Origin: Dethiosulfatibacter sp.
Lineage (GTDB): Bacteria > Bacillota_A > Clostridia > Tissierellales > Dethiosulfatibacteraceae
NCBI GenBank assembly: GCA_019084435.1
Contig: JAHRFV010000252.1
Location: 1-14,102, forward strand
Direction: 5' to 3'
Length of the DNA stretch: 14,102 nucleotides
The position numbers were made by a program, and so were the translations under genes. Shown here in pieces: positions 7,625-14,102 of the stretch; the first letter of the stretch is position 1; each line of letters begins with the position of its first letter. The notes under the pieces are model-generated. The model was not told the DNA's origin. It made no database searches and saw nothing but the letters and a program-made list of their open reading frames with translations.

Positions 7625-7655
7625 AGTATACATCGTTGGGTCGAGGCGACTACAA
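7625..7655 (-). promoter_or_regulatory. Candidate MerR-type promoter/operator of the efflux gene
   Basis: On the minus strand TTGTAG (7655-7650) and TATACT (7630-7625) are separated by 19 bases, the stretched spacing typical of MerR-controlled promoters. A small dyad GTCG-N3-CGAC (7640-7650) lies in the -35-proximal half of the spacer. It leads directly into the AGGAGG site and ATG of the MFS gene. The -35 match is poor (TTG only), as expected for an activator-dependent promoter, but the dyad is short and off-centre, so the call is tentative. Confidence 0.45.
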
Positions 7656-7699
7656 GAGGCTATTTTCAAAAAAATACAGTTATTTTTTACAAGAAAATA

Positions 7700-7727
7700 A
7701 AAACCATCGGGTCAGCCCAATGGTTTT
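7700..7727 (-). terminator. Intrinsic terminator overlapping the end of the MerR-methyltransferase gene
   Basis: The stem is 7700-7711 with 7716-7727: 11 of 12 positions pair (one C/A mismatch), closing on a 4-base loop. On the minus strand it is followed by TATTTTCTTG after a TTTT run. The 5' arm and loop contain the last codons (Lys-Pro-Leu-Gly) and the TGA of the gene, so termination begins within the coding end. Confidence 0.75.
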
Positions 7728-8980
7728 ATTGATTTCACACCACTATATAAGTAGGTACGTACCCGCTCTCCATCTACAAAATAGTCCTCCAACGGACCAC
7801 CCTTATCGACTGGTTCAGATAAATAGTCATCAATGCAAATGAATTGTAAGTCCTTCAGATGTGATTTGATATGCTGTATCTGGAATCCTTTCCGTAGTGA
7901 AACTGGTACTTTGGACTGTGAAACAAAATTTTCAAATAGTATATAGAATCCAAGAATGCGGGCATTATTTTTCAATAGATGGTTAATCTCATATAACAGG
8001 AACTCAGGGTGTTCAAATGAATAATTACTTGAACCCGATACGTCAAGTAACGTATCGACAGAACCAGACCTCAAAGGCATTTGTTTAAAGTCCGCACAAA
8101 TAAATATGACCTTGCATTTTGGATGGCTTCTTTCGATTATCTTTTTTAACCACATGATTTTGACAGGATCATGATCAACCGCAATATAGGTGCTACTATC
8201 CGAAAAACGGTCAAGCATATGACGCATATAATAGCCATGCCCGCTACCAAGCTCCAATGCGATTGCGTTATCCAAAGGGACAGACTCGATATGTCTAGTT
8301 GCCCATTGAAGACCTGCGTAAAGCTTTTTCAAGTAATCAATATGTGTGGTGTTGATATATTCATCTATATAGTGTTCGCTGTATTGGCTTAAATCAGTGC
8401 TTTTTACTTTCTCATATTTACCAATAATCTCCGGTGTGAAAACAATGCCATCAGCAATACGGATCTGGTAATCACAGGAACATGCTAAGGTTGCATCATT
8501 CAAAATGCCATGCTGAATGCTTCCTTCGATGATCTCAAATGACCCATGGCAAAACGGGCAGGCAAATAGTTCCAGAGAGCTCAAGGCTATGCCGATTGTT
8601 TCATTGTTTGAATCCTTGTCCACATCGTGTTTGACCTGCAACACTTCCAACTCTTTATTCAGGTTGCGTTTCATTTCATGGAGTTTTTCTATTTCCGTGT
8701 CAATAAGCGCTTTCTTCTTTTCAAAAAAAGTCGTGTAGGTCATGCGTCTATCGTACTCCGTCAATTTACCGATCCGTCTATACAGCATCAGCTGTTGGAT
8801 TTCAGATAACGAAAAGCCTATCTTTTTGAGCTCTACAATCTCCTGAAAATCATCAGTGCAATTTTCATCGAAATCAAATTGAGCATTATGCTTTTCCGGG
8901 ACCAATAATCCAAGTGACATATAATGCCTGATTGTATCAATGCTGGTGTTGTTTTGGGCTGCAAATTGACCTATTCTCAT
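7712..8980 (-). CDS. MerR-family regulator fused to a zinc-ribbon and SAM-dependent methyltransferase
   Basis: A 422-residue protein of unusual architecture. Residues 1-70 are a MerR winged HTH: MRIGQFAAQNNTSIDTIRHY, then the wing GLLVPEKHNAQFDFDE and the second helix pair ELKKIGFSLSEIQQLM. A long charged coiled coil (about 80-115) follows, as in MerR dimers. Residues 138-182 carry CPFC (141, 144) and CSC (167, 169), a Cys4 zinc-ribbon-like unit resembling the N-terminus of RlmA or Trm112-like modules. From about 225 a class I methyltransferase has motif I ALELGSGHGYY, an acidic end to strand 2 (YIAVDHDP), and ADFKQMPLRSGSVDTLLD as the motif II-III region. The start is ATG 8980 with GGAG 6 bases before it, not the TTG at 8992. 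It should bind DNA near the adjacent MFS gene. Whether the catalytic half modifies a drug, RNA or nothing (a ligand sensor) cannot be told. Confidence 0.85.
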   Translation of the reverse strand: MRIGQFAAQNNTSIDTIRHYMSLGLLVPEKHNAQFDFDENCTDDFQEIVELKKIGFSLSEIQQLMLYRRIGKLTEYDRRMTYTTFFEKKKALIDTEIEKLHEMKRNLNKELEVLQVKHDVDKDSNNETIGIALSSLELFACPFCHGSFEIIEGSIQHGILNDATLACSCDYQIRIADGIVFTPEIIGKYEKVKSTDLSQYSEHYIDEYINTTHIDYLKKLYAGLQWATRHIESVPLDNAIALELGSGHGYYMRHMLDRFSDSSTYIAVDHDPVKIMWLKKIIERSHPKCKVIFICADFKQMPLRSGSVDTLLDVSGSSNYSFEHPEFLLYEINHLLKNNARILGFYILFENFVSQSKVPVSLRKGFQIQHIKSHLKDLQFICIDDYLSEPVDKGGPLEDYFVDGERVRTYLYSGVKSIKPLG

Positions 8981-9021
8981 ATGCTTCTCCAAAAATATAT
9001 TGGTTGTTCGTTATTTATAAC

Positions 9022-9048
9022 TTTATACCAAATTCTATTGATTGTAAA
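9022..9048 (-). promoter_or_regulatory. Possible promoter of the MerR-methyltransferase gene
   Basis: On the minus strand TTTACA (9048-9043) and TATAAA (9027-9022) each match the consensus at 5 of 6 bases. The spacing is a short 15 bases, and the -35 lies inside the end of the protease gene. It would produce a leader of about 35 bases to the ATG at 8980. Confidence 0.35.
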
Positions 9049-9895
9049 TGAAGGAATTGGGACTCCAATTTAATGCCCCATATCCACTCTCTATGTCATA
9101 GCCAGCTTCTCCCATATCGTCAGCAGATTCATAGAGAATGCTACGTACATCTGCTGGAGTTAAATCGGGATTTTCCGCTAAAATCATTGCTGCAGCCGCA
9201 CTGACAAAGGCGCTCGCATAGGAAGTCCCGCTTACATGGGTCATTCTACCGGAGGCCCTAGCTACCCACAAATCCTCTCCACTTGCCACTAAGGCAACGG
9301 AGGTGTTTTGCTGGGAAAATTTAGAGACTTCTCCCTCTGCATCTAGGGAACCCACCCCGATCACAGTGTCATAGGCCGCAGGGTAATAGATGTTTTGGGG
9401 ATCTGATACATGGTCGTTGCCTACAGCGGACACAATGACAACGCCCTTTTTTTCTGCATATTCACATGCATGCTTCAGCTCCTTTGAGTCGATCAAAACG
9501 CCTGCGCTTAAATTGATGACACGACAGGAAAAAAGATCCACAGCATCATAGATCATCTGGGCAATCATGTCGGCATCACCCTTTACCAGGGATTTTCCAT
9601 CAAGGCTGATATAGACAAGAGGAACGAGGGTGGCTTCGGGGTAAGCCCCTTCAAGTCCACGATCAGGCTTTCCTATTATAAGGCTTGCAATTGCAGTGCC
9701 GTGATTGATCTTATCCTCGGTGCCTGCTTCTGGAAGAATATAATTTTTGCCTTGGGCAATTTGTTCACTATTCAGTGCCTGGGTAGATATGCCTGTGTCA
9801 ATGATAGCGATTCTAATACTGTCATCCGTTTCTGCCAGTAAAGCCGGTTGGATCAGAAACAAAAAGACCGCCAATAATAAAGAAAGCTTATACAC
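9035..9895 (-). CDS. Secreted subtilisin-like serine protease (peptidase family S8), compact
   Basis: A 286-residue exported protease. Residues 1-21 form a signal peptide (hydrophobic LSLLLAVFLFLIQPALLA, likely cut after Ala21). The catalytic triad is complete: Asp33 in IAIIDTG, His65 in INHGTAIAS and Ser225 in SGTSYASAF, with oxyanion-hole Asn160 in VSAVGND. The catalytic domain begins within a few residues of the signal cleavage site, so there is no I9 inhibitor propeptide, and nothing follows it. The protein is therefore little more than the catalytic core. The start is GTG 9895, with AGGAGG 7 bases upstream. It follows the giant repeat protein by 59 bases across a hairpin and precedes the MerR fusion gene by 54. 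Processing of the neighbouring surface protein is a plausible role, but it is inferred from position only. Confidence 0.92.
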   Translation of the reverse strand: MYKLSLLLAVFLFLIQPALLAETDDSIRIAIIDTGISTQALNSEQIAQGKNYILPEAGTEDKINHGTAIASLIIGKPDRGLEGAYPEATLVPLVYISLDGKSLVKGDADMIAQMIYDAVDLFSCRVINLSAGVLIDSKELKHACEYAEKKGVVIVSAVGNDHVSDPQNIYYPAAYDTVIGVGSLDAEGEVSKFSQQNTSVALVASGEDLWVARASGRMTHVSGTSYASAFVSAAAAMILAENPDLTPADVRSILYESADDMGEAGYDIESGYGALNWSPNSFIYNQ

Positions 9896-9919
9896 TGCCT
9901 CACCTCCTATTTAAAGATT

Positions 9920-9944
9920 GCCCCTGCCGATGATTGGCAGGGGC
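9920..9944. terminator. GC-rich hairpin between the giant surface protein and the protease
   Basis: A perfect 9-bp stem GCCCCTGCC/GGCAGGGGC (9920-9928, 9936-9944) has a 7-base loop. A TTTTT run follows it only on the plus strand; on the minus strand, the direction of both flanking genes, it is followed by AATCTTTAAA. As a terminator of the giant gene it would be leaky, so it may lower expression of the downstream protease or protect the long mRNA. Confidence 0.65.
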
Positions 9945-9954
9945 TTTTTAGACT

Positions 9955-12900
9955 TTAGTTAGCCATGTCTAGAACAGTTCCGCTTAAGGTCACTCCGTTT
10001 AGAATGGTTGTTTCAGTGCTATTGGTCTTCACGGTGCCTGTAAAGTAAAGCACATTAGATCCTACACCGCCTGAATAAGTCATGGCATTGAGATTTGTTC
10101 CGCTGACCGTCGCCCCGTTGACATTGGTGACAATTTCATCAAAGACAACGGAAATGGTGACTGTTTCTCCTGCTTGATAATCGCCTGAAGCCATGGGACC
10201 AATTCCTATTTTACTTGGTTCTTTGGTGTCATGAGGAGCAGAGTATAGTGTTCCACCCTTATACCACCAGGAAGAATCCGCAGTCGCCGAGTTATATGCC
10301 GCAACTGAAATACCACTAGTTTCAACAAAAGAGTAGAGAATGTATTCATTAACGTTAATTCCCTCACTGCTTGCCGCTGATACCGCATGTCCTCCTGAGC
10401 TTGTTATGTCTCCCGTTGCTGGCAAACCTACAGTGTAAGTAATAGTATTATCAGCAGTACTCGTTAGGGCATACACAACTGCTGATTTTGTGCCAGCCGG
10501 CAATTCGCTTAACCAACCATCGCTTTTTCCCGTTGGAGTGCCGTTTGTGTGATTATTGAAGAATACATGACGAATCATGCGCCAGCCCGAGTCTTGTCCG
10601 GTAATGTCCAATTTCACTCTCATTGAAATTGATGTCTTTTGCAAATATGTACTCACATTAGCCGAATCACTTCGCCCCGTGAACGGATTTCCGGAAAGCC
10701 CTGTGTATTGTGTGCCATCCCAACCTTCAATCGACTCTTTAATTTCCGTGTTTACCGTATGGGTTGCGAAAACTTTGTAATCATAGGTCCCGATTGGCAC
10801 CGCATAATTAATATTCTTCGCCATGGTCCTGGTTGCCTTGATAGTGCTACCCAAAAGTCCTCCACCAACTACACTCACAATCTCAAGCTGAAAGGTACGG
10901 TCGATGTTTGAATAGCTTGTAGCAATGTTTCCATTGTAGGCAGTAGCCACACCATACTCCGTGATTGTAACAGTTTTTGTGGTTTCTCCATCGGTAAATG
11001 TCACTGCCGCTGTCGTTCCGCCCTGATGACTAAAATGGGTGCCACCGATTGCCGATCCATTGACTGTTCTGAAGTATACGGTTTGCTGTCCAACATTTTG
11101 GGCATCACTTGTTCCGTTGCCGTTTCGCGTGATGGTAAAGATGTTGTTGCCGTTGTTTGTCACTGTAAATGAGCCTGCAAAGCCCCATTTCGCATACAAA
11201 ACTTTGTCTCCTGTGCTGCCCTTTGTGATGCTTGTCACCTTAGTGCCTGTCAAGCTTGCATTATCATACCACCCTATAAAGCCATAGCCGCTATCTCTGT
11301 TTGGATCATTAAGGGCCATATCGTTACTTTCCACTGTGTAGCTTGATGGATTGACGCTTGCCTGAGTACCACCGTTAAGTTGGTATGTGATAGCATACGT
11401 CACAAGCTTCCATTTGGCATATAGACTCACTGTACCGCTTTGAACAAGGTTCTGAACCATCTGCATATTGGTATAGCTTGTACCTGTGCCGTCGGAATTC
11501 GTACTCCAGCCATCAAACGTGTAGCCATCTCGGATGAAAGTGTTTGCTGTCAATGCCTTGGCTGGCTCATCATATATGAAGCCTTGACCTATGCTTGCTG
11601 TTCCGTCTCCTGTGTTCTTGTCGAAGATGATAGTATAGGTGTTTGCTATCCATTTGGCATAGAAGGTCTTAGCGCCGGTTTCGCCCGCTGAAATGGCAAT
11701 TGCTGGTACCTTATTGGTAAATTCAGCCTCTGTATACCAGTCGTCAAAGGTATAGCCAGTTTTACCGCTAGCGTCTCCCAGAGTAATATTACCGCTTTCT
11801 ATATTGTAGCTTGATGGATTACCAGTGTGATTTATACCGCCATCCAATACATAGGTAATGGCATAATCAACAGTAGTCCATCTCGCTGTCAGCGTGATGT
11901 TTTCTGCCGGCATGGTGCTAAAGGTGTAATCTACACTATTATACTGCCAAGCACCGAAGGTATACCCGGTCTTTGTTGGAACGGCTGGTGCTGTGACTGC
12001 CGTACCGTAATCCTGTTTGATAGTTGTCACACCAGATCCACCATTGCTGTCAAAACTGATGCTGTACTGGTTAACTGTCCACTGTGCGTAGAGGGTTATG
12101 ACACCTTCTGCTATCAAATTTGTCACACTTGCACTATTTGCATAGACTATGCCACTTCCGTCAGTTTGTGTCTTCCAGCCACTAAAGCTATAGCCTGTCC
12201 TAGTAAAGCCGTTAGCTGTCAGAGAATTGGACTGATCGTATGTGTGGCTTTGATTTGTCATGATACCACTGCCACCATTTGCATCAAATGCCACTTCATA
12301 GGTATTCGCCTGCCACTGGGCATATAGGGTGTGATGGTTTGCGGTAGTGACTCTGGTTGCGCTTGTGATTTTACTGCCGCCGCTTGCTGCAGTGTACCAG
12401 CCTGTAAATGTATAACCCGTCTTGCTTCCACTGTTTTCTGGTAAGGCTGTGTAATTGCCATCATAGGTAACGGTTATTGCTTCAGGTACAGTGCCGATTC
12501 CTGTGTTCAGGTCAAAGCTAACTGTGTACGCTTTAGCAGTCCAATGGGCGTAAAGGATCTGATTTGAGGTGATCTGTACTGATGTACTCTCCACAACCTT
12601 TGTTCCACCACTTGATGTTGTGAACCACCCATCAAAGTCATAACCTGTACGTATCGATGTAGGCAAAGCGCCATATGTATTGTCATAGGTGACGGTTATA
12701 GAACTAGGATTGCTTCCACCGGTTCCATCGAAGGAAACCGTATACTGTTTTGCTATCCATGTTGCTGTGTAATTCAAATCGTTATCTGGCATGGTGCTCG
12801 CAACGGCAACATTCCAACCTGTAAAGTTGTAGCCTGTACGTGTTGCGTTAGGCGTTGAAATACTTGCACCATAGCGATAATCCGCTGTGCTTATTGTGCT

Positions 12901-13893
12901 GTCTATATGCCATGTCACGGTGTGGACATTTCGATCATAATAGATGTTGACCACTGTTGAGCCATCGCCAGCAATATTTTCTTGATTAAACACCTGCACT
13001 GTAAAGCCCGAATAGCTATTGGCAACAGCTGTTGTATTAGTGTCTGTTTCACCAAACAGGGTTGTGCTATCTCTAAGTGTATACCCGCCACCCTGAACAT
13101 CTTGTTGATTATGCAGTACTGTATAGGTGATATCCGTATCCGCTGCCCAATTTGCTGTAAGTACATGGTCATTAGCGGTTCTTACTGTTGAGCTTGCTGT
13201 AACGGTAGCGCCGCTTCCATCGGTCCAGTTGACAAACTGATAACCGGCGTAAGTCGGGATAGGTAGCTCGCCATAGGTGCTGTCATAAGTCACTTCCTTG
13301 GTGCTTACGTCAAGGGCTTCACCGCCATTGACACTGAAGGTAACGGTATAGCTGTTGGCTATCCAGCTCGCCTCAAAGCTGCTATCTCTCGCTGGCATGG
13401 TATTAGGAACGCCCACCCACGCATCAAAGGTATAGCCTATTTTATTATCTGGTGACCCCACTGGCAAGCTGATTGCCTCACCATACATCACATTTTGAGT
13501 GGTCTCATAGGTCACGCCGTTGGCGATCCAAGTGATGCTATAGCTGTTGCGATTATATCTTATTTCAACTGCCGCAGTGCCATCAGGTTCAATAACTACC
13601 TGGGCATAGCTTGTATCAGCAGTGAATCCTTCATATGTTTTCGGAGAAGCCGCTGTTTGGGTTTCTGTTGTGCCCTGCTCCAATTCGTTCTCTACGATTG
13701 TATATCCGCCGCTCAAATCTTCACGGATATGTCTTACGGTATAGTTGGTATCAGTGGCAGGATTCCAGGTTGCTGTGAAATTCTGCTCAGTGATTCCCAT
13801 GGTTGAGCCTTCGCCAAAACCACTCCAAGAGGCAAACACATAGCCTTGCTTTGTTGGATTGATTATAGGTTTTGTAATAACATCCCCATATTT
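9955..13893 (-). CDS. Giant extracellular InlB/Flg_new-repeat protein, 5'-truncated
   Basis: About 1,312 trustworthy residues of a secreted or surface protein; the N-terminus, with any signal peptide, is missing. From the N-terminal side there is a partial repeat (KYGDVITKP...), a MucBP-like spacer, two InlB repeats, a second MucBP-like spacer and eight more InlB B-repeat/Flg_new units (core GYTFDGWYT...LYAKW) to about 11176. Next come a Calx-beta-like domain (about 11170-10830; VNGSAIGGTHF, FTDGETTKTVTI), an unassigned beta-rich segment of about 190 residues (about 10820-10235) and an Ig-like domain (YQAGETVTISVVFDEIV) ending at TAA 9957-9955. Such proteins usually act as adhesins. No LPXTG, C-terminal hydrophobic helix or cell-wall-binding repeat is seen, so anchoring is unexplained. 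The frame runs open to 13950, but those 19 codons (MDYCSSVRQN...) are antisense of an inverted segment and are excluded. Confidence 0.88.
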   Translation of the reverse strand, partial: KYGDVITKPIINPTKQGYVFASWSGFGEGSTMGITEQNFTATWNPATDTNYTVRHIREDLSGGYTIVENELEQGTTETQTAASPKTYEGFTADTSYAQVVIEPDGTAAVEIRYNRNSYSITWIANGVTYETTQNVMYGEAISLPVGSPDNKIGYTFDAWVGVPNTMPARDSSFEASWIANSYTVTFSVNGGEALDVSTKEVTYDSTYGELPIPTYAGYQFVNWTDGSGATVTASSTVRTANDHVLTANWAADTDITYTVLHNQQDVQGGGYTLRDSTTLFGETDTNTTAVANSYSGFTVQVFNQENIAGDGSTVVNIYYDRNVHTVTWHIDSTISTADYRYGASISTPNATRTGYNFTGWNVAVASTMPDNDLNYTATWIAKQYTVSFDGTGGSNPSSITVTYDNTYGALPTSIRTGYDFDGWFTTSSGGTKVVESTSVQITSNQILYAHWTAKAYTVSFDLNTGIGTVPEAITVTYDGNYTALPENSGSKTGYTFTGWYTAASGGSKITSATRVTTANHHTLYAQWQANTYEVAFDANGGSGIMTNQSHTYDQSNSLTANGFTRTGYSFSGWKTQTDGSGIVYANSASVTNLIAEGVITLYAQWTVNQYSISFDSNGGSGVTTIKQDYGTAVTAPAVPTKTGYTFGAWQYNSVDYTFSTMPAENITLTARWTTVDYAITYVLDGGINHTGNPSSYNIESGNITLGDASGKTGYTFDDWYTEAEFTNKVPAIAISAGETGAKTFYAKWIANTYTIIFDKNTGDGTASIGQGFIYDEPAKALTANTFIRDGYTFDGWSTNSDGTGTSYTNMQMVQNLVQSGTVSLYAKWKLVTYAITYQLNGGTQASVNPSSYTVESNDMALNDPNRDSGYGFIGWYDNASLTGTKVTSITKGSTGDKVLYAKWGFAGSFTVTNNGNNIFTITRNGNGTSDAQNVGQQTVYFRTVNGSAIGGTHFSHQGGTTAAVTFTDGETTKTVTITEYGVATAYNGNIATSYSNIDRTFQLEIVSVVGGGLLGSTIKATRTMAKNINYAVPIGTYDYKVFATHTVNTEIKESIEGWDGTQYTGLSGNPFTGRSDSANVSTYLQKTSISMRVKLDITGQDSGWRMIRHVFFNNHTNGTPTGKSDGWLSELPAGTKSAVVYALTSTADNTITYTVGLPATGDITSSGGHAVSAASSEGINVNEYILYSFVETSGISVAAYNSATADSSWWYKGGTLYSAPHDTKEPSKIGIGPMASGDYQAGETVTISVVFDEIVTNVNGATVSGTNLNAMTYSGGVGSNVLYFTGTVKTNSTETTILNGVTLSGTVLDMAN
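11176..13893 (-). repeat. Tandem InlB/Flg_new protein repeats, ten complete plus one partial
   Basis: Repeat units of about 59-80 residues, each with a GY.F..W core and a closing LYAxW or xAxW, tile this stretch. They fall into classes by length and inserts: short units with a MP..N/D motif (starting near 13539, 12921 and 12066), longer SGG..I/V units (12744, 12528), units with TDGSG/SDGTG and a V.NL insert (12300, 11637), and NPSSY...ES units (11865, 11397). Two MucBP-like spacers ending DGxxxVxIxYxRN lie at about 13743-13540 and 13128-12922. The repeats are diverged at DNA level, so they are protein repeats and not a DNA satellite. Confidence 0.8.
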
Positions 13894-14102
13894 ACACCTG
13901 GCACAGTCACTCAAACGGAAATTCTGCCTGACGGAACTGCAGTAGTCCAAATCAGTTATAGCCGCAACAGCTACATTGTAAACTGGATTTCCGAAGGCTC
14001 AACCCATAAGACAGAGCAAGTGAAATATGGGGATGTTATTACAAAACCTATAATCAATCCAACAAAGCAAGGCTATGTGTTTGCCTCTTGGAGTGGTTTT
14101 GG
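13814..14102. repeat. Terminal inverted repeat, 80-base perfect arms around a 129-base loop
   Basis: Bases 14023-14102 are the exact reverse complement of 13814-13893. The loop 13894-14022 is coding sequence belonging upstream of the arm. The repeat runs to the last base of the window. No insertion sequence or attachment site is seen at the junction. Confidence 0.95.
13894..14102 (+). CDS. Inverted fragment of the same giant gene: next upstream codons plus an 80-base duplicate
   Basis: Plus-strand bases 13894-14022 read in frame as 43 residues (TPGTVTQTEILPDGTAVVQI, then a SYSRNSY...W segment, ending TEQV). This is the tail of a MucBP-like spacer followed by the start of an InlB repeat. The frame then runs straight into KYGDVITKPIINPTKQGYVF (14023 onward), identical to the first trustworthy residues of the minus-strand gene. 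So this is the true N-terminal-side continuation of the giant protein, present in the wrong orientation. It is not an independent gene. Confidence 0.85.

Noticed and set aside
8981..8992. TTG at 8992 as the start of the MerR fusion protein
   Set aside because: GGAG sits 6 bases before the ATG at 8980, and MRIGQF is the usual MerR beginning.
11827..12327. A 166-codon plus-strand frame rich in Cys and Ile inside the giant gene
   Set aside because: It is a shadow of the Thr/Tyr/Gly-rich repeats on the minus strand: no ribosome site, no recognisable fold, and the antisense strand is strongly supported.
11176..13893. CRISPR array or DNA satellite, suggested by the regular spacing of repeats
   Set aside because: The period is about 180-240 bases, nucleotide identity between units is low, and the conserved pattern is in the protein (GY.F..W...LYAxW).
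13894..13950. The first 19 codons (MDYCSSVRQN...) of the open frame of the giant gene as its true N-terminus
   Set aside because: They are antisense of the inverted 129-base loop. The repeat domain starts mid-unit, and there is no signal peptide or ribosome site.

Overview
The window looks like a low-to-moderate G+C Firmicute, most likely a member of the Clostridia. The grounds are AGGAGG-type ribosome sites, an ETF-alpha gene end, a dipeptide/oligopeptide ABC operon, a MerR-controlled efflux gene and a giant InlB-repeat surface protein. The genus cannot be told. Every intact gene lies on the minus strand; the only plus-strand coding material is two short inverted fragments at the ends.

Layout from right to left, which is the direction of transcription. 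(1) 9955-13893: a very large, 5'-truncated extracellular protein made of InlB/Flg_new repeats, MucBP-like spacers, a Calx-beta-like domain, an unassigned segment of about 190 residues and a C-terminal Ig-like domain. (2) 9035-9895: a small secreted subtilisin-like (S8) protease, 59 bases after that gene, with a GC-rich hairpin between them. (3) 7712-8980: an unusual regulator with a MerR helix-turn-helix, a coiled coil, a Cys4 zinc-ribbon-like segment and a class I SAM methyltransferase. It ends in its own terminator. (4) 6347-7600: an MFS drug-efflux-type transporter behind a candidate MerR-style promoter with a 19-base spacer. (5) 6264 down to 302: an oligopeptide/dipeptide ABC operon in the order lipoprotein binding protein, OppB, OppC, OppD, OppF, ending in an OsmC-family thiol peroxidase-like gene. 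A hairpin sits between the binding protein and the permease genes. (6) A strong bidirectional terminator at 248-288, then the end of etfA.

Both ends fold back on themselves with the same topology. At the left, the last 25 codons of etfA appear on the plus strand (144-221) and again, with 22 more upstream codons, on the minus strand (1-142). At the right, 80 bases of the giant gene (13814-13893) recur in exact reverse complement at 14023-14102. They are preceded on the plus strand by 129 bases that encode the next 43 upstream residues of the same protein. I read these as snapback (inverted) chimeras of amplification or assembly that end the contig, not as biology. Gene starts and orientation outside about 220-13893 should therefore not be trusted. 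The interior reads as normal, with tight in-frame operon spacing.

The most biologically interesting part is the MerR-methyltransferase/MFS pair, which looks like a self-contained drug-sensing, modification and efflux module. Next is the giant repeat protein with its adjacent compact protease.
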